Positions 16,619 to 25,955 of a stretch of 35,272 nt of DNA are shown one piece after another. The stretch's first letter is position 1; each line of letters opens with the position of its first letter. The stretch spans positions 1 through 35,272 of the forward strand of contig CABXUO010000012.1 of assembly GCA_902515455.1 (NCBI GenBank), given 5' to 3'. Under the pieces are notes generated by a model, which had not been told where the DNA came from, did no database searches, and was given only the letters and a program-made list of their open reading frames with translations. The stretch comes from an uncultured SAR86 cluster bacterium. GTDB lineage: Bacteria; Pseudomonadota; Gammaproteobacteria; Magnimaribacterales; D2472. The translations under genes and the position numbers were made by a program.

Positions 16619-16638
16619 CACAATGTAAGAACATTGTG
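16619..16638. repeat. Third palindrome in the nrdA leader
   Basis: CACAATGT (16619-16626) and its exact reverse complement ACATTGTG (16631-16638) are separated by AAGA. The outer CACAAT/ATTGTG half-sites equal those of the NrdR boxes, but the centre is four bases longer, so it is not a standard NrdR site. It may be a degenerate operator, a site for another regulator, or an RNA hairpin. Confidence 0.5.
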
Positions 16639-16681
16639 TTTGGTTAAAAGAATATCAAAAAAAACATTTTGACCCCACCCA

Positions 16682-16708
16682 TTGGTAAATCTCCGATAGT
16701 TTTACCAA
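16682..16708 (+). other. Stem-loop in the nrdA 5' untranslated region
   Basis: TTGGTAAA (16682-16689) pairs exactly with TTTACCAA (16701-16708) around an 11-base loop, ending 26 bases before the nrdA ATG. There is no U-tract, so it is not a terminator. A role in mRNA stability or translation is possible but unproven. Confidence 0.4.
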
Positions 16709-16734
16709 CGAAAGAAAAATTTAGAGGAATTAAA

Positions 16735-19629
16735 ATGACAATACAAGAGTTAAATAAAACTCAAAAAGTTGCTGTTCAAGGAGCTGCGGGGGCGCTGGCA
16801 TCTGATGATATAAATATGACGGCTCCAGGAAAGATGCGGGTAATAAAAAGAAATGGAAAGGTGGTTCCATTTGAAGAAGATAAAATCAAAGTTGCTGTTA
16901 CTAAAGCCTTCCTAGCAAACGAGTCGGGTAATGCAGCTGCAAGCGAGAGAATACACAGAAAAGTTGAAGAAATTTCGGCAGACGTCGAAGACGTTTTTAA
17001 AAGAAGAATGCCGTCAGGAGGCACTCTTCATATTGAGGAAATCCAAGATCAGGTAGAGCTGCAGCTTATGCGTAATGAAGAATATGTAGTTGCAAGAAAA
17101 TATATTCTTTACAGAGAGGAAAGAGCCACTGAAAGAACCAAAGAAGCTCCTCAAGAAACAACTATAAATGCACCAGCGATATCAGTAACAAAAAAAGATG
17201 GTACTCAAGTTCCGCTGGACATTAATAGATTGGCAGCTGTTGTAAACCATGCATGTGATGGCTTAGAAGATGTGAGTGCGGACTTAATTCTTGAAGAGTC
17301 CATCAAAAATCTCTATGACGGGGTATCTGTAAGTGATATGAAGTCATCTCTTGTAATGTCAGCAAGAACAAAAGTTGAGCAGGAACCAAATTATAGTTTT
17401 GTTACTGCTAGAATTCTGTTAGACGAATTAAGGAGTGAGGCTTTAACATTTTTAAACATTGCTGAAGAAAGCTCACATCCAGAAATGGAAAAATATTATC
17501 CAAAGGCATTTCAAGCATACATAGATAAAGGCATTGAATTACAAATGCTTGATCCTAAACTCAAAGAATTTGATCTTAATACACTTGGCAAAGCTATAGA
17601 TCATGATAGAGATTATCAGTTCACTTACTTAGGCTTACAAACTCTTTATGACAGGTACTTTATCCACTATCAGGATACAAGATATGAACTACCGCAAATC
17701 TTCTTTATGAGGGTTGCTATGGGTCTTGCGATGGAAGAAGATAAAAAAGAAGAGAGGGCTATAGAGTTCTATAAATTACTATCCAGTTTTGACTATATGA
17801 GCTCGACGCCTACCCTATTCAACTCAGGTACGCTTCGACCGCAACTCTCCTCATGCTATCTAACAACTATTCCAGATGATTTAGATGGAATTTTCGGAGC
17901 TATGAAAGATAATGCCTTACTTTCTAAATGGGCAGGAGGACTTGGTAATGATTGGTCTCCAGTTAGAGCGCTAGGATCATATATCAAAGGGACAAATGGA
18001 AAAAGCCAAGGCGTGGTTCCTTTCTTAAAAGTTGCAAATGATACTGCGGTTGCTGTTAATCAGGGTGGCAAAAGAAAAGGCGCAATGTGCGCTTATCTTG
18101 AGACATGGCATTTAGACATTGAAGAATTTCTTGATTTAAGAAAAAACACTGGGGATGACAGAAGAAGAACTCATGATATGAATACTGCAAATTGGGTCCC
18201 AGATCTATTCATGAAAAGAGTAGAATTGGATGCTAACTGGACATTGTTTTCTCCTGGTGAGGCGCCCGATCTTCATGACCTTACTGGCCTTGCTTTTGAA
18301 AAACGATACGAAGAGTATGAAGCTTTAGCAGCTGAAGGGAAAATGGATCAACATAAAATAATTCCTGCGAAAGACCTCTGGAGAAAAATGCTTACTATGT
18401 TGTTTGAAACTGGTCACCCTTGGATTACCTTTAAGGATTCATGTAATTTACGTTCCCCACAGCAGCACATTGGGGTTATACATTCATCTAATTTGTGTAC
18501 TGAAATTACACTAAATACAAGCAATGATGAAATAGCAGTATGTAATTTAGGCTCAGTTAATCTTCCACAACATATGAAAGATGGTGTCCTAGATCAAGAG
18601 AAAGTAAAACAAACTGTTACGACTGCTTTAAGGATGCTTGATAATGTTATTGACATAAACTACTACTCTGTAGATACAGCAAAGAATTCAAACCTTAAAC
18701 ACCGTCCAGTTGGCATGGGTCTTATGGGATTCCAAGATGCACTTTACATGCAGGACACTTCTTATTGCTCAGATGCTGCTATTGAATTTGCTGACAGAAG
18801 CATGGAAGTAATAAGCTACTACGCAATTCATGCATCTAGTGAGTTAGCTAAGGAAAGAGGAACGTATCCGTCTTATGATGGCTCTCTTTGGAGTAAAGGA
18901 ATATTTCCAAAAGATTCAATCGATATACTAGAAGAAAATAGAGGCAGCGAATACATAAAAGTTGACAGGTCAGAAACCCTGGATTGGGATAAATTAAAAG
19001 AGAAGGTAAAGAAAGATGGCATGAGAAACTCAAATGTAATGGCTATAGCGCCTACTGCAACAATTTCAAATATTACAGGAGTTACTCAGTCTATCGAGCC
19101 AACTTACCAAAATTTATATGTCAAATCGAATTTATCTGGCGAGTTCACAATTGTTAACCCTCATTTAGTAAGGAAATTAAAAGAATTAGACTTATGGGAT
19201 GACGTCATGATTAACGACTTAAAGTACTTCGAAGGAAGTTTAAGTGAAATATCCAGAATTCCTGATGATATTAAAAAACTTTTTTCAACAGCATTTGAAG
19301 TGGAGCCAAAATATATTGTTGAATCTGCTAGCAGAAGACAAAAGTGGATTGATCAGGCGCAATCACTCAATCTATATATTGGAAATGCTAACGGTAAAAA
19401 GCTCGATCTGACATACAGGATGGCTTGGTATTCAGGATTAAAAACAACATACTATTTAAGATCAATAGCAGCAACAACAACCGAAAAATCAACAATCAAT
19501 CAAGGCAGCTTAAATGCTGTGAGCGCTCAGGTCGAGACTGCACCAGAAGTTCCTCAGGAACTAGGAGCACCAGCACCTGTGCCAGAGGCATGCTCGCTAG
19601 ACGACCCTGACTGCGAAGCCTGTCAATAA
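16735..19629 (+). CDS. nrdA: Class Ia ribonucleoside-diphosphate reductase, alpha subunit
   Basis: Reduces ribonucleotides to deoxyribonucleotides together with NrdB. A TTG at 16669 would give 986 residues, but the ATG at 16735 has a strong AGAGGA six bases upstream, so 964 residues is preferred. Two ATP-cone domains lie at about 35-128 and 149-233, suggesting allosteric control by ATP/dATP. The catalytic core shows Cys374 (QLSSCYL), the SNLCTEITL block with radical Cys588 and Glu590, and Cys603 (VCNLGSVNL). The C-terminus ends with a cysteine tail (C at position -13, C at -5, CEACQ), the redox shuttle to thioredoxin or glutaredoxin. nrdB follows after 20 bases. NrdR and probably DnaA control are indicated upstream. 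Confidence 0.97.
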   Translation: MTIQELNKTQKVAVQGAAGALASDDINMTAPGKMRVIKRNGKVVPFEEDKIKVAVTKAFLANESGNAAASERIHRKVEEISADVEDVFKRRMPSGGTLHIEEIQDQVELQLMRNEEYVVARKYILYREERATERTKEAPQETTINAPAISVTKKDGTQVPLDINRLAAVVNHACDGLEDVSADLILEESIKNLYDGVSVSDMKSSLVMSARTKVEQEPNYSFVTARILLDELRSEALTFLNIAEESSHPEMEKYYPKAFQAYIDKGIELQMLDPKLKEFDLNTLGKAIDHDRDYQFTYLGLQTLYDRYFIHYQDTRYELPQIFFMRVAMGLAMEEDKKEERAIEFYKLLSSFDYMSSTPTLFNSGTLRPQLSSCYLTTIPDDLDGIFGAMKDNALLSKWAGGLGNDWSPVRALGSYIKGTNGKSQGVVPFLKVANDTAVAVNQGGKRKGAMCAYLETWHLDIEEFLDLRKNTGDDRRRTHDMNTANWVPDLFMKRVELDANWTLFSPGEAPDLHDLTGLAFEKRYEEYEALAAEGKMDQHKIIPAKDLWRKMLTMLFETGHPWITFKDSCNLRSPQQHIGVIHSSNLCTEITLNTSNDEIAVCNLGSVNLPQHMKDGVLDQEKVKQTVTTALRMLDNVIDINYYSVDTAKNSNLKHRPVGMGLMGFQDALYMQDTSYCSDAAIEFADRSMEVISYYAIHASSELAKERGTYPSYDGSLWSKGIFPKDSIDILEENRGSEYIKVDRSETLDWDKLKEKVKKDGMRNSNVMAIAPTATISNITGVTQSIEPTYQNLYVKSNLSGEFTIVNPHLVRKLKELDLWDDVMINDLKYFEGSLSEISRIPDDIKKLFSTAFEVEPKYIVESASRRQKWIDQAQSLNLYIGNANGKKLDLTYRMAWYSGLKTTYYLRSIAATTTEKSTINQGSLNAVSAQVETAPEVPQELGAPAPVPEACSLDDPDCEACQ

Positions 19630-19649
19630 TTAACAAAAAGGAGAAGGAA

Positions 19650-20897
19650 ATGTTAAATTGGGATGAATATAATAACGACGATGCTCAAGTAGCCCCAGCA
19701 ATTAAAAACACTACCCCGAAGGAAGTTAGTGAAGCACCAAAAATAGAAAAAAAAGAACCTGAAAAAATTGCTGAGTCAGTATCTATTGAAGAAGGCTCTC
19801 GAGCTGAAATTGCAAGAAAAGCAATAGAAAACTTTGATGAATCAGAGGGTATTAAAGAGCTTGATGAGATGCAAGGCCAGGCAGGAAGAGTCCAAGTAGA
19901 TGATAAAGCTATGATTAATTGTAAAGCTGACTTAAATCAACTAGTTCCATTTAAATACGATTGGGCATGGCAAAAGTATCTTGATGGTAGTGCTAATCAC
20001 TGGATGCCACAAGAAGTAAATATGACTGCAGACATAGCGCTTTGGAAATCTGAAGATGGTTTAACTGAAGATGAAAGAACTATTGTAAAAAGAAATCTTG
20101 GTTTCTTCTCAACTGCTGACTCATTGGTTGCTAATAACTTAGTTCTAGCTCTCTACAGGCTGGTGACTAACCCAGAATGCAGGCAGTATATCCTTAGACA
20201 GAGTCTTGAAGAAGCTATTCATACACATGCCTATCAATATTGTATTGAGTCTTTAGGGATGGATGAAGGTGAAATATTTAATATGTATAGAGAAATACCA
20301 AGTGTCGCAAAAAAGGCAGCCTGGGGTTTGAAATATACACAGCAAATTTCAGATCCAACTTTCCAAACTGGAACTGAAGAAACAGATAAACAGTTATTAA
20401 GAAATTTAATTGCCTTCTACTGCGTTCTAGAGGGAATTTTCTTCTATTGTGGATTCACTCAAATCTTATCAATGGGACGACGCAATAAAATGACTGGAAC
20501 CGCTGAACAATTCCAATACATTCTAAGAGACGAGTCAATGCATGTTAATTTTGGAATAGATGTTATTAATCAAATTAAAATTGAAAATCCTCATTTATGG
20601 GATGAACAAATGAAAAATGAAGCAGCTCAAATGATCCTTGAAGGAACAGAGCTTGAAATCATGTATGCAAGAGCTACAATGCCGAGAGGTGTTCTTGGGA
20701 TGAATGCTTCAATGATGGAAGAATATCTGCAATTTATTGCAAATAGAAGACTCACTCAAATTGGCCTCGAGGAAGAATTTAAGGGAGCAACTAATCCATT
20801 TCCATGGATGTCAGAAATTATGGATCTTAGAAAAGAAAAGAATTTCTTTGAAACCAGGGTGATTGAATATCAGACAGGCGGAGCTCTTAACTGGTAG
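19650..20897 (+). CDS. nrdB: Class Ia ribonucleoside-diphosphate reductase, beta subunit
   Basis: Supplies the tyrosyl radical to NrdA. In the 415-residue protein the di-iron ligands can be placed by spacing identical to E. coli: Asp157, Glu188, His191, Glu261, Glu295 (RDESMH) and His298, with the radical tyrosine at Tyr195 ([11 protein letters not shown]). Residues 10-80 form a charged, low-complexity extension before the core, which is not found in E. coli NrdB (376 residues) but resembles Pseudomonas-type NrdB. The C-terminus QTGGALNW provides the tail that docks on NrdA. The ATG has a strong GGAGAAGGA site. Confidence 0.97.
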   Translation: MLNWDEYNNDDAQVAPAIKNTTPKEVSEAPKIEKKEPEKIAESVSIEEGSRAEIARKAIENFDESEGIKELDEMQGQAGRVQVDDKAMINCKADLNQLVPFKYDWAWQKYLDGSANHWMPQEVNMTADIALWKSEDGLTEDERTIVKRNLGFFSTADSLVANNLVLALYRLVTNPECRQYILRQSLEEAIHTHAYQYCIESLGMDEGEIFNMYREIPSVAKKAAWGLKYTQQISDPTFQTGTEETDKQLLRNLIAFYCVLEGIFFYCGFTQILSMGRRNKMTGTAEQFQYILRDESMHVNFGIDVINQIKIENPHLWDEQMKNEAAQMILEGTELEIMYARATMPRGVLGMNASMMEEYLQFIANRRLTQIGLEEEFKGATNPFPWMSEIMDLRKEKNFFETRVIEYQTGGALNW

Positions 20898-20916
20898 AAA
20901 TATAAAAAAATATAAT

Positions 20917-20950
20917 CCCTAAGCTATAATTACGAATCTATAACTTAGGG
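20917..20950 (+). promoter_or_regulatory. Hairpin overlapping the MFS gene ribosome binding site
   Basis: CCCTAAG (20917-20923) pairs with CTTAGGG (20944-20950); after one mismatch four more pairs (TATA) extend the stem. The right arm contains most of the AGGGG ribosome binding site (20947-20951) of the gene starting at 20959. Two perfect TATAAT hexamers lie at 20911-20916 and 20925-20930. It may regulate translation or mark the end of nrdB mRNA; there is no U-tract. Confidence 0.4.
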
Positions 20951-20958
20951 GTGTTCTT

Positions 20959-22287
20959 GTGATCGATAATATTCAGCCTAACAAAGGCTATCGCAATTTC
21001 GTATTAATACTACTCACTATTGTCTATGGATTTAATTTTATTGATAGGCAAATTGTAGGTATTTTAGCTCCATTTATACAAGCTGATTTAAATCTTACTA
21101 ATACAGAATTGGGCTTGCTGATTGGACTAGCATTTGCAGTTTTTTATACAACTGTTGCTATACCAATAGCATGGTTAGCCGATAGATATAATAGGGTAAA
21201 TATCCTTTCCATAGCTTTAGCTACCTGGAGTGGTTTCACTGCACTGACAGGCCTAGCAACAAATTTTATCCAAATAGGTCTTGCGAGAATGGGGGTAGGT
21301 ATTGGAGAAGCTGGTGGAAGCCCGCCTTCTCATTCGATTATCTCAGACATGTATCCTAAAGAAGAGCGCGCAAGTGCACTGGGTGTTTACTCCATGGGGA
21401 TTCCGCTAGGTATCATGGCGGCTTATTTTGTCACTGCCTCTTTGATTGGAGCATCTGGCGAAGAAGTTAACTGGAGACAGATTTTTATTTTTCTTGGGAT
21501 AACAGGCATTCTCTTAGCAGTAGTTGTGAAATTAACAATACGTGAACCCATTCGAGGCGCAATGGAGTTTGGTGAAAAAGAAGACATTAGTAAGCCTCCA
21601 TTCTTAGAATCTCTTAAAACCCTACTACAGATACCTGCATGGTGGGCAATGTGTTTGGGTATCGCTTTCGGATCTTTTGTTTCCTATTCAAAATCGGCCT
21701 TTCATACAAAATTTCTTGTCACCTTAGATCCAAGCTTTGATTTTAAGACGCTTGTAATTATTCTTGGCATAATTAATGGCATTACTTATGCAGGTGGAGC
21801 TTTTTTTGGAGCAAGACTTGCAGATAAATGGGGCAGAAGAGATATTAGGGCTTATGGATGGCTCCCAGCTATATCAATTGCACTTTGTTTGCCAATCGGT
21901 ATAACAGCTTGGTGGGCTCCATCAGTTGAAATAAACCTTATATTTACATCATTATTCTTGGTTTTTATGGGTATTTATCTTGGGCCTTGTTTTGCAATCG
22001 CTCAAACTCTTGCGCCAATCCATATGCGAGCAATGTCTACCGCCCTATTCTTTTTTATTTTAAACATGATTGGCTTAGGCCTCGGACCAACTCTTTCAGG
22101 TTGGTTAATAGATGTTTTTAAAACTAATTACGGAGAAGTTGATTCAATGAGGTATGCCATGACCGTTATTTCTTGTGTATTTATACCCTCAATTATTAGT
22201 TTTTTAATAGTTGCACGCAAATTACCAAAAGACTGGGAGCAAGCTGAAAAAAATAATATTGAATTAACAAGAGTTAAAGCATCATGA
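20959..22287 (+). CDS. Major facilitator superfamily transporter, Spinster-like
   Basis: Twelve-helix inner-membrane transporter; substrate not readable. The 442-residue protein opens with VYGFNFIDRQIVGILAPFIQADLNLTNTELG, the pattern typical of Spinster-like MFS members, followed by loop 2-3 LADRYNR (about 74-80) and helix 4 GVGIGEAGGSPPSHSIISDMYP. The second half repeats the loop motif as LADKWGRRD. GTG at 20959 is the likely start, eight bases from AGGGG. Its stop overlaps the next gene by four bases, and a GST-like gene follows that. The trio may handle one lipophilic or conjugated compound, but this is inference from position only. Confidence 0.9.
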   Translation: MIDNIQPNKGYRNFVLILLTIVYGFNFIDRQIVGILAPFIQADLNLTNTELGLLIGLAFAVFYTTVAIPIAWLADRYNRVNILSIALATWSGFTALTGLATNFIQIGLARMGVGIGEAGGSPPSHSIISDMYPKEERASALGVYSMGIPLGIMAAYFVTASLIGASGEEVNWRQIFIFLGITGILLAVVVKLTIREPIRGAMEFGEKEDISKPPFLESLKTLLQIPAWWAMCLGIAFGSFVSYSKSAFHTKFLVTLDPSFDFKTLVIILGIINGITYAGGAFFGARLADKWGRRDIRAYGWLPAISIALCLPIGITAWWAPSVEINLIFTSLFLVFMGIYLGPCFAIAQTLAPIHMRAMSTALFFFILNMIGLGLGPTLSGWLIDVFKTNYGEVDSMRYAMTVISCVFIPSIISFLIVARKLPKDWEQAEKNNIELTRVKAS

Positions 22288-22532
22288 TTGAAAATTTTTT
22301 ACAGTACGGCCAATGGGTTATTTTGTTTCTGAGCATACTTAGCCTTAGTTTGGTGAGCTCTGTTAAGCATGAAACAAGGCTTAATGGTTATATTTTAACC
22401 GGTATAAGCAGATTCGCAGGAGCATTGGTTTTTGTTTTTGTTGATTTGCCTGCATTTGTAATTGCAAATCTCATTCAAACATATATTGCCTTTAAAGGTT
22501 ATGTAAATAATAAAAAAGCTGGCGAGGATTAA
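22284..22532 (+). CDS. Small membrane protein of unknown function
   Basis: An 82-residue protein with three hydrophobic segments at about 9-26, 36-53 and 55-72 and a charged C-terminus (NNKKAGED). I do not recognise a family with certainty; the alternation of a short helix, an RxxGA turn and a PAFVIANLIQ helix loosely recalls small CBU_0592-type membrane proteins. It is real rather than random because the ATG overlaps the MFS stop as ATGA and its stop directly abuts the next ATG, with GGCGAGGA before it serving as the binding site for the GST gene. A partner role for the MFS transporter is possible. Confidence 0.75.
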   Translation: MIENFLQYGQWVILFLSILSLSLVSSVKHETRLNGYILTGISRFAGALVFVFVDLPAFVIANLIQTYIAFKGYVNNKKAGED

Positions 22533-23144
22533 ATGAAATTGTATAACAATGAAATGGCTAATAGCCCAAGAAAAGTAAGAATGTTTATAGCTGAGAAAAA
22601 TATTTCTGAGATTGAGATAATCAATATAGATCTGATGTCAGGCGAGCATAAAACACCTGAGTATAGAGCTATTGCACCAAATGCAAGGATTCCAGCTTTA
22701 GAACTAGATGATGGAACTGTGATTATGGAATCAACGGCTATCTGTCGATATCTTGAATCTTTGTATCCAGAGCCTAATCTATTTGGAGAAAGCGCCATAG
22801 AAATTGCATCTATTGAAATGTGGCAAGCTCGAATCTATAACGAGTTAATGATTCCATTGGCAATGGCATTTAGGCATCTCCATCCAAGAATGTCTAATAT
22901 GGAAATACAAAATAAAGACTACGGTGAAATGCAAAAGAATGTCGGAGTAAAATCACTAAAATATTTTGATGCAGTGCTTGCTGAGTCAGAATTTGTTGCA
23001 GGCGATAGATACACCTTTGCAGATATTCAATTGATTACGACCACTGATTTTTTTATTGGTTTGAACCGATTAGCTATGGCAGATTATCCAATGATAGAAA
23101 GACATTTTAAATTAATGTCTGAAAGATCAAGTTTCTTAGCTTAG
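22533..23144 (+). CDS. Glutathione S-transferase-like protein
   Basis: The 203-residue product has the two-domain GST layout. The thioredoxin-like N-terminal domain begins MKLYNNEMANSPRKVRMFIAEK, with the Ser-Pro-x-Lys catalytic-loop region, then the cis-Pro ARIPAL (about 51-56) and the glutathione gamma-glutamyl contact MESTAICRYLE (66-76). The helical C-terminal domain has VAGDRYTFADIQLITT. It could conjugate glutathione, act as a peroxidase, or bind without catalysis. It follows the small membrane gene with no spacer and ends sharing TTA/TAG bases with the convergent SDR gene. Confidence 0.88.
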   Translation: MKLYNNEMANSPRKVRMFIAEKNISEIEIINIDLMSGEHKTPEYRAIAPNARIPALELDDGTVIMESTAICRYLESLYPEPNLFGESAIEIASIEMWQARIYNELMIPLAMAFRHLHPRMSNMEIQNKDYGEMQKNVGVKSLKYFDAVLAESEFVAGDRYTFADIQLITTTDFFIGLNRLAMADYPMIERHFKLMSERSSFLA

Positions 23145-24046
23145 GATTTATCTGCCTGCTCAAGAATTTTAATTGTTTGCTCAGGACCACTAAATAATTC
23201 TCTCGCATCATCCAGGTCAGAAACCGAATCCCAACCAGCTGCAATATTTTCTGGTGTCATCTCATCACCAGTTCCTAAAGCAAGGCCCATTGTTTCAAGA
23301 ATTCTAAACCTTGTGAAAACTCCAGCGCCTGCTCCGATAATAGCTCCATTTTGGCTATCTTCACTAGCAAGGTAGATCACAGCAGGAGTCACATACTCAG
23401 GCAAAAATCTTTCTCCTATTCCATCAGGCATTAAAGATTCTGTCATTCTCGATAATGCAACTGGAGAAACAGCACTTGAGAAAACATTGTATTTTTGACC
23501 CTCTATCTTTAAACAGTTCATCAAACCGATCATTGCCATTTTTGCCGCACCATAATTTGTTTGACCAAAACTTCCTACGAGTCCACCTGAGGATGTTGTA
23601 AAAATGATTCTGCCAAAGTTTTGCTCTCGCATGATTGGATATACAGCATGTGAGGCGTAAAAACTCCCTTGAAAATGGACATCCATGACTATGTTGAATT
23701 CTTCCATTGTAACTTTGTGAAAACTTTTATCTCTTAAGATTCCTGCATTATTGACTAAAATATCTATTCGGCCCCATTTATCCATTGTTTCAGCAACCAT
23801 TTTTGATACGCCTTCCTGATCTGCAACGCTTGAGCCATTTGCCATGGCTTCACCACCTTCGGCTTTAATTTCTTCAACTACTGCATTTGCTGCATCGCTT
23901 GAACCCCCTGAGCCGTCGACCGCGCTTCCTAGATCATTGACAACAACTTTTGCCCCTCTTCTTGCAAACTCAAGTGCATGTTGCTTTCCTAAGCCTCCTC
24001 CTGCACCTGTAACAATTGCTACTTTATCGTCAAATCTAATGCTCAT
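23141..24046 (-). CDS. Short-chain dehydrogenase resembling the hydroxyacyl-CoA dehydrogenase part of multifunctional enzyme type 2
   Basis: NAD(P)-dependent oxidoreductase of the SDR superfamily. The 301-residue protein has TGAGGGLG (13-20), NNAG (99-102), Ser152/153, and YxxxK at Tyr165/Lys169. The stretches FARRGAKVVVNDLG, VDGSGGSSDAA, ILRDKSFHKVT and NYGAAKMAMIGLMN are characteristic of (3R)-hydroxyacyl-CoA dehydrogenase domains of peroxisomal MFE-2 and bacterial relatives. Beta-oxidation or sterol-like substrates are therefore likely, but no hydratase or thiolase is nearby. It lies 31 bases downstream of the flavoprotein gene on the same strand, and may share its transcript. GGAGATAATT precedes ATG. 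Confidence 0.88.
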   Translation of the reverse strand: MSIRFDDKVAIVTGAGGGLGKQHALEFARRGAKVVVNDLGSAVDGSGGSSDAANAVVEEIKAEGGEAMANGSSVADQEGVSKMVAETMDKWGRIDILVNNAGILRDKSFHKVTMEEFNIVMDVHFQGSFYASHAVYPIMREQNFGRIIFTTSSGGLVGSFGQTNYGAAKMAMIGLMNCLKIEGQKYNVFSSAVSPVALSRMTESLMPDGIGERFLPEYVTPAVIYLASEDSQNGAIIGAGAGVFTRFRILETMGLALGTGDEMTPENIAAGWDSVSDLDDARELFSGPEQTIKILEQADKS

Positions 24047-24077
24047 AATTATCTCCGTGTAATTACATTTATTTTAA

Positions 24078-25301
24078 CTAACTTGAACCTGAAAAAATTG
24101 ATTCAGGTTGAAAATTTTCATTCTTAATAAGCTCCATCTCTAACTTAAAACCATTTCCTAGAGCTCTTTTAAAGAGCATAAATTGCTTAGATTGATTCAC
24201 ACTATCTACTGAAATTAAGTACCCATCTTTTCCATAGCAAGCAATAAATTCTGCAGAGGAAATGCTTCCAAGAATATGACATTCATCATAGCCATTTGAT
24301 ATACCTGCCATTTGCAGTTTTAAATCATATTGATCAGACCAAAACCATGGCATCTCATTGTTAAAAAGCTCATTTCCAACTATTGAAGAGGATACAACTT
24401 TTGATTGAGCAAGTGCATTTGGAACACTCTCTAATCTAAGTTCTTTATTTAAAAGAGTATTGAATGAGGATGTGCAATCACCAACTGCAAGAATGTTTGG
24501 AGAAGAGGTTCTGCAAAATTGATCAGTTTTAATGCCATTATCACACTCGAGACCAATTGATTCTGCAAGTTGAATATTTGGGATTGCTCCAATTCCAACT
24601 AAAATAATATCAGCAACAATCTTTTCTCCAGATTCTAGACCAACAGAATTAATATTTTGACCATCTGTAATCAATTCATTCACCTTTGCGCCACAAATTA
24701 TTTCGACACCCATCTTTGAGTGATAGTTTTCATAAAATTCAGAAAGCTCTGGGCTTGTAACTCTCTTGAGAATTCTGTCCTCTGACTCCAAAATTGTAAC
24801 CCCTAATCCCATTTCAATCATTGCAGACGCGACTTCCAAGCCGATATAGCCACCACCAATTAAAACTATTTTTTTTCCTGAAGTAGTAAATTTTTGCAAG
24901 GACAAAACATCAGAAATATCTCTTAAATAGAATAAATTTTCAGCATCGGCATTTTCCATAGGTAATATTCTTGGGGCCGCCCCAGTAGCAAAAACCAGAT
25001 AATCAAAATCAAATGCACCATCATCAGAACAAACTTTATTTGATTCAATATCAATTGAATTTACTCGGGTATTAAGATGCACTGAGATTTTTTGATCATT
25101 ATAAAATTCTGCAGGCTTAAAACTCAATTTGTCTTCTTCAATCCTCTGCTTTAAAAAGTCTTTAGATAATGGTGGTCTGTGATAAGGCAAATGGCTCTCA
25201 TCACAAAAAATATTAATATCTCCATCAAATCCATCTTTTCTTAGGGCGAAAGCTGTATTTGCACCAGCATGGCCTCCTCCAATAATTACCACCTTAGTCA
25301 T
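24078..25301 (-). CDS. FAD-dependent ferredoxin/rubredoxin reductase-type oxidoreductase
   Basis: Class with two Rossmann folds: the FAD motif IIGGGHAGANTAFAL at 6-20 and NAD motif LIGGGYIGLEVASA at about 147-160, with the FAD-site NILAVGDC near 285-292. HLPYHRPPLSKDFL early and PWFWSDQYDLKLQMAG late are hallmarks of reductases that pass electrons from NAD(P)H to ferredoxins serving P450s or Rieske oxygenases (putidaredoxin-reductase or ThcD-like). At 407 residues it is full length. No ferredoxin, P450 or oxygenase gene is in the window, so its partner is elsewhere. It is divergent from alkB over 49 bases. Confidence 0.88.
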   Translation of the reverse strand: MTKVVIIGGGHAGANTAFALRKDGFDGDINIFCDESHLPYHRPPLSKDFLKQRIEEDKLSFKPAEFYNDQKISVHLNTRVNSIDIESNKVCSDDGAFDFDYLVFATGAAPRILPMENADAENLFYLRDISDVLSLQKFTTSGKKIVLIGGGYIGLEVASAMIEMGLGVTILESEDRILKRVTSPELSEFYENYHSKMGVEIICGAKVNELITDGQNINSVGLESGEKIVADIILVGIGAIPNIQLAESIGLECDNGIKTDQFCRTSSPNILAVGDCTSSFNTLLNKELRLESVPNALAQSKVVSSSIVGNELFNNEMPWFWSDQYDLKLQMAGISNGYDECHILGSISSAEFIACYGKDGYLISVDSVNQSKQFMLFKRALGNGFKLEMELIKNENFQPESIFSGSS

Positions 25302-25313
25302 TGAATGTACCGA

Positions 25314-25341
25314 TTGGAATATATGAAAACATATTTATACT
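25314..25341 (+). promoter_or_regulatory. Possible sigma-70 promoter of alkB
   Basis: TTGGAA (25314-25319) and TATACT (25336-25341) are 16 bases apart. Transcription would start only about three bases before the alkB ATG at 25351, and no ribosome binding site is visible, so the message may be leaderless. Confidence 0.35.
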
Positions 25342-25350
25342 TACTCTTTT

Positions 25351-25935
25351 ATGAATAATGAAATTGTAGCTCACAACGATCTAAAAATTCGAATAGAAGA
25401 TAATTTTTTTAATGCTAATGAATCTGATGAATTCCTTAACAAGCTTATAGAAAATCTTTCATGGGAATCCATGATGATTAAAATGTTTGGTAAGGATTTA
25501 AAGATACCTAGATTACAGTGTTGGGTTGGTGATGAGGGGTGCGATTATAAGTATTCTGGTAAAAAGCTTAGCCGACATGACTGGAATGAAGAATTAATGC
25601 TTATTCGAAAAAAAATTTTTAAAGAATTAAAAATCGATTTTAATTCAGTGCTTGCAAATTATTATCGTGACGGTAAAGACTCAATGGGATGGCATTCAGA
25701 TGATGAAAAAGAACTAGGTCCTAATCCAACAATAGCCTCGATTTCATTTGGCAGTGAACGAAATTTATATTTCAGAAATAAGATTACTAGAGAAACAATA
25801 TCAATTCCACAAGCACATGGATGCTTGATAGTGATTGACGGCAAAACACAAAAAAATTGGCAACATTCAATAAAAAAGACACAAAAAATCATTGGTCCAC
25901 GAATTAATCTAACGTTTAGGAATATAATAGCTTGA
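25351..25935 (+). CDS. alkB: AlkB-like 2-oxoglutarate/Fe(II) dioxygenase (nucleic acid dealkylation)
   Basis: Oxidatively removes alkyl groups from damaged DNA or RNA bases. The 194-residue protein resembles the human ALKBH2/3 type more than E. coli AlkB: PRLQCWVGDEG at 53-63, FNSVLANYYRDGKDSMGWHSDDEKELG at 97-123, ISFGSERNLYFR, and RINLTFR at 184-190. Iron ligands His115, Asp117 and His172 and the 2-oxoglutarate arginines Arg184 and Arg190 are present. The gene symbol is used in the family sense. It is followed after 20 bases by mdh with its own AAGGA site. Confidence 0.92.
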   Translation: MNNEIVAHNDLKIRIEDNFFNANESDEFLNKLIENLSWESMMIKMFGKDLKIPRLQCWVGDEGCDYKYSGKKLSRHDWNEELMLIRKKIFKELKIDFNSVLANYYRDGKDSMGWHSDDEKELGPNPTIASISFGSERNLYFRNKITRETISIPQAHGCLIVIDGKTQKNWQHSIKKTQKIIGPRINLTFRNIIA

Positions 25936-25955
25936 AATAAATTTAAAGGAATTTT

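Noticed and set aside
16669..16734. Longer nrdA start at TTG 16669
   Set aside because: The extra 22 residues are not family-like, cross the 16682-16708 hairpin and lack a ribosome binding site, whereas ATG 16735 has AGAGGA at ideal spacing.
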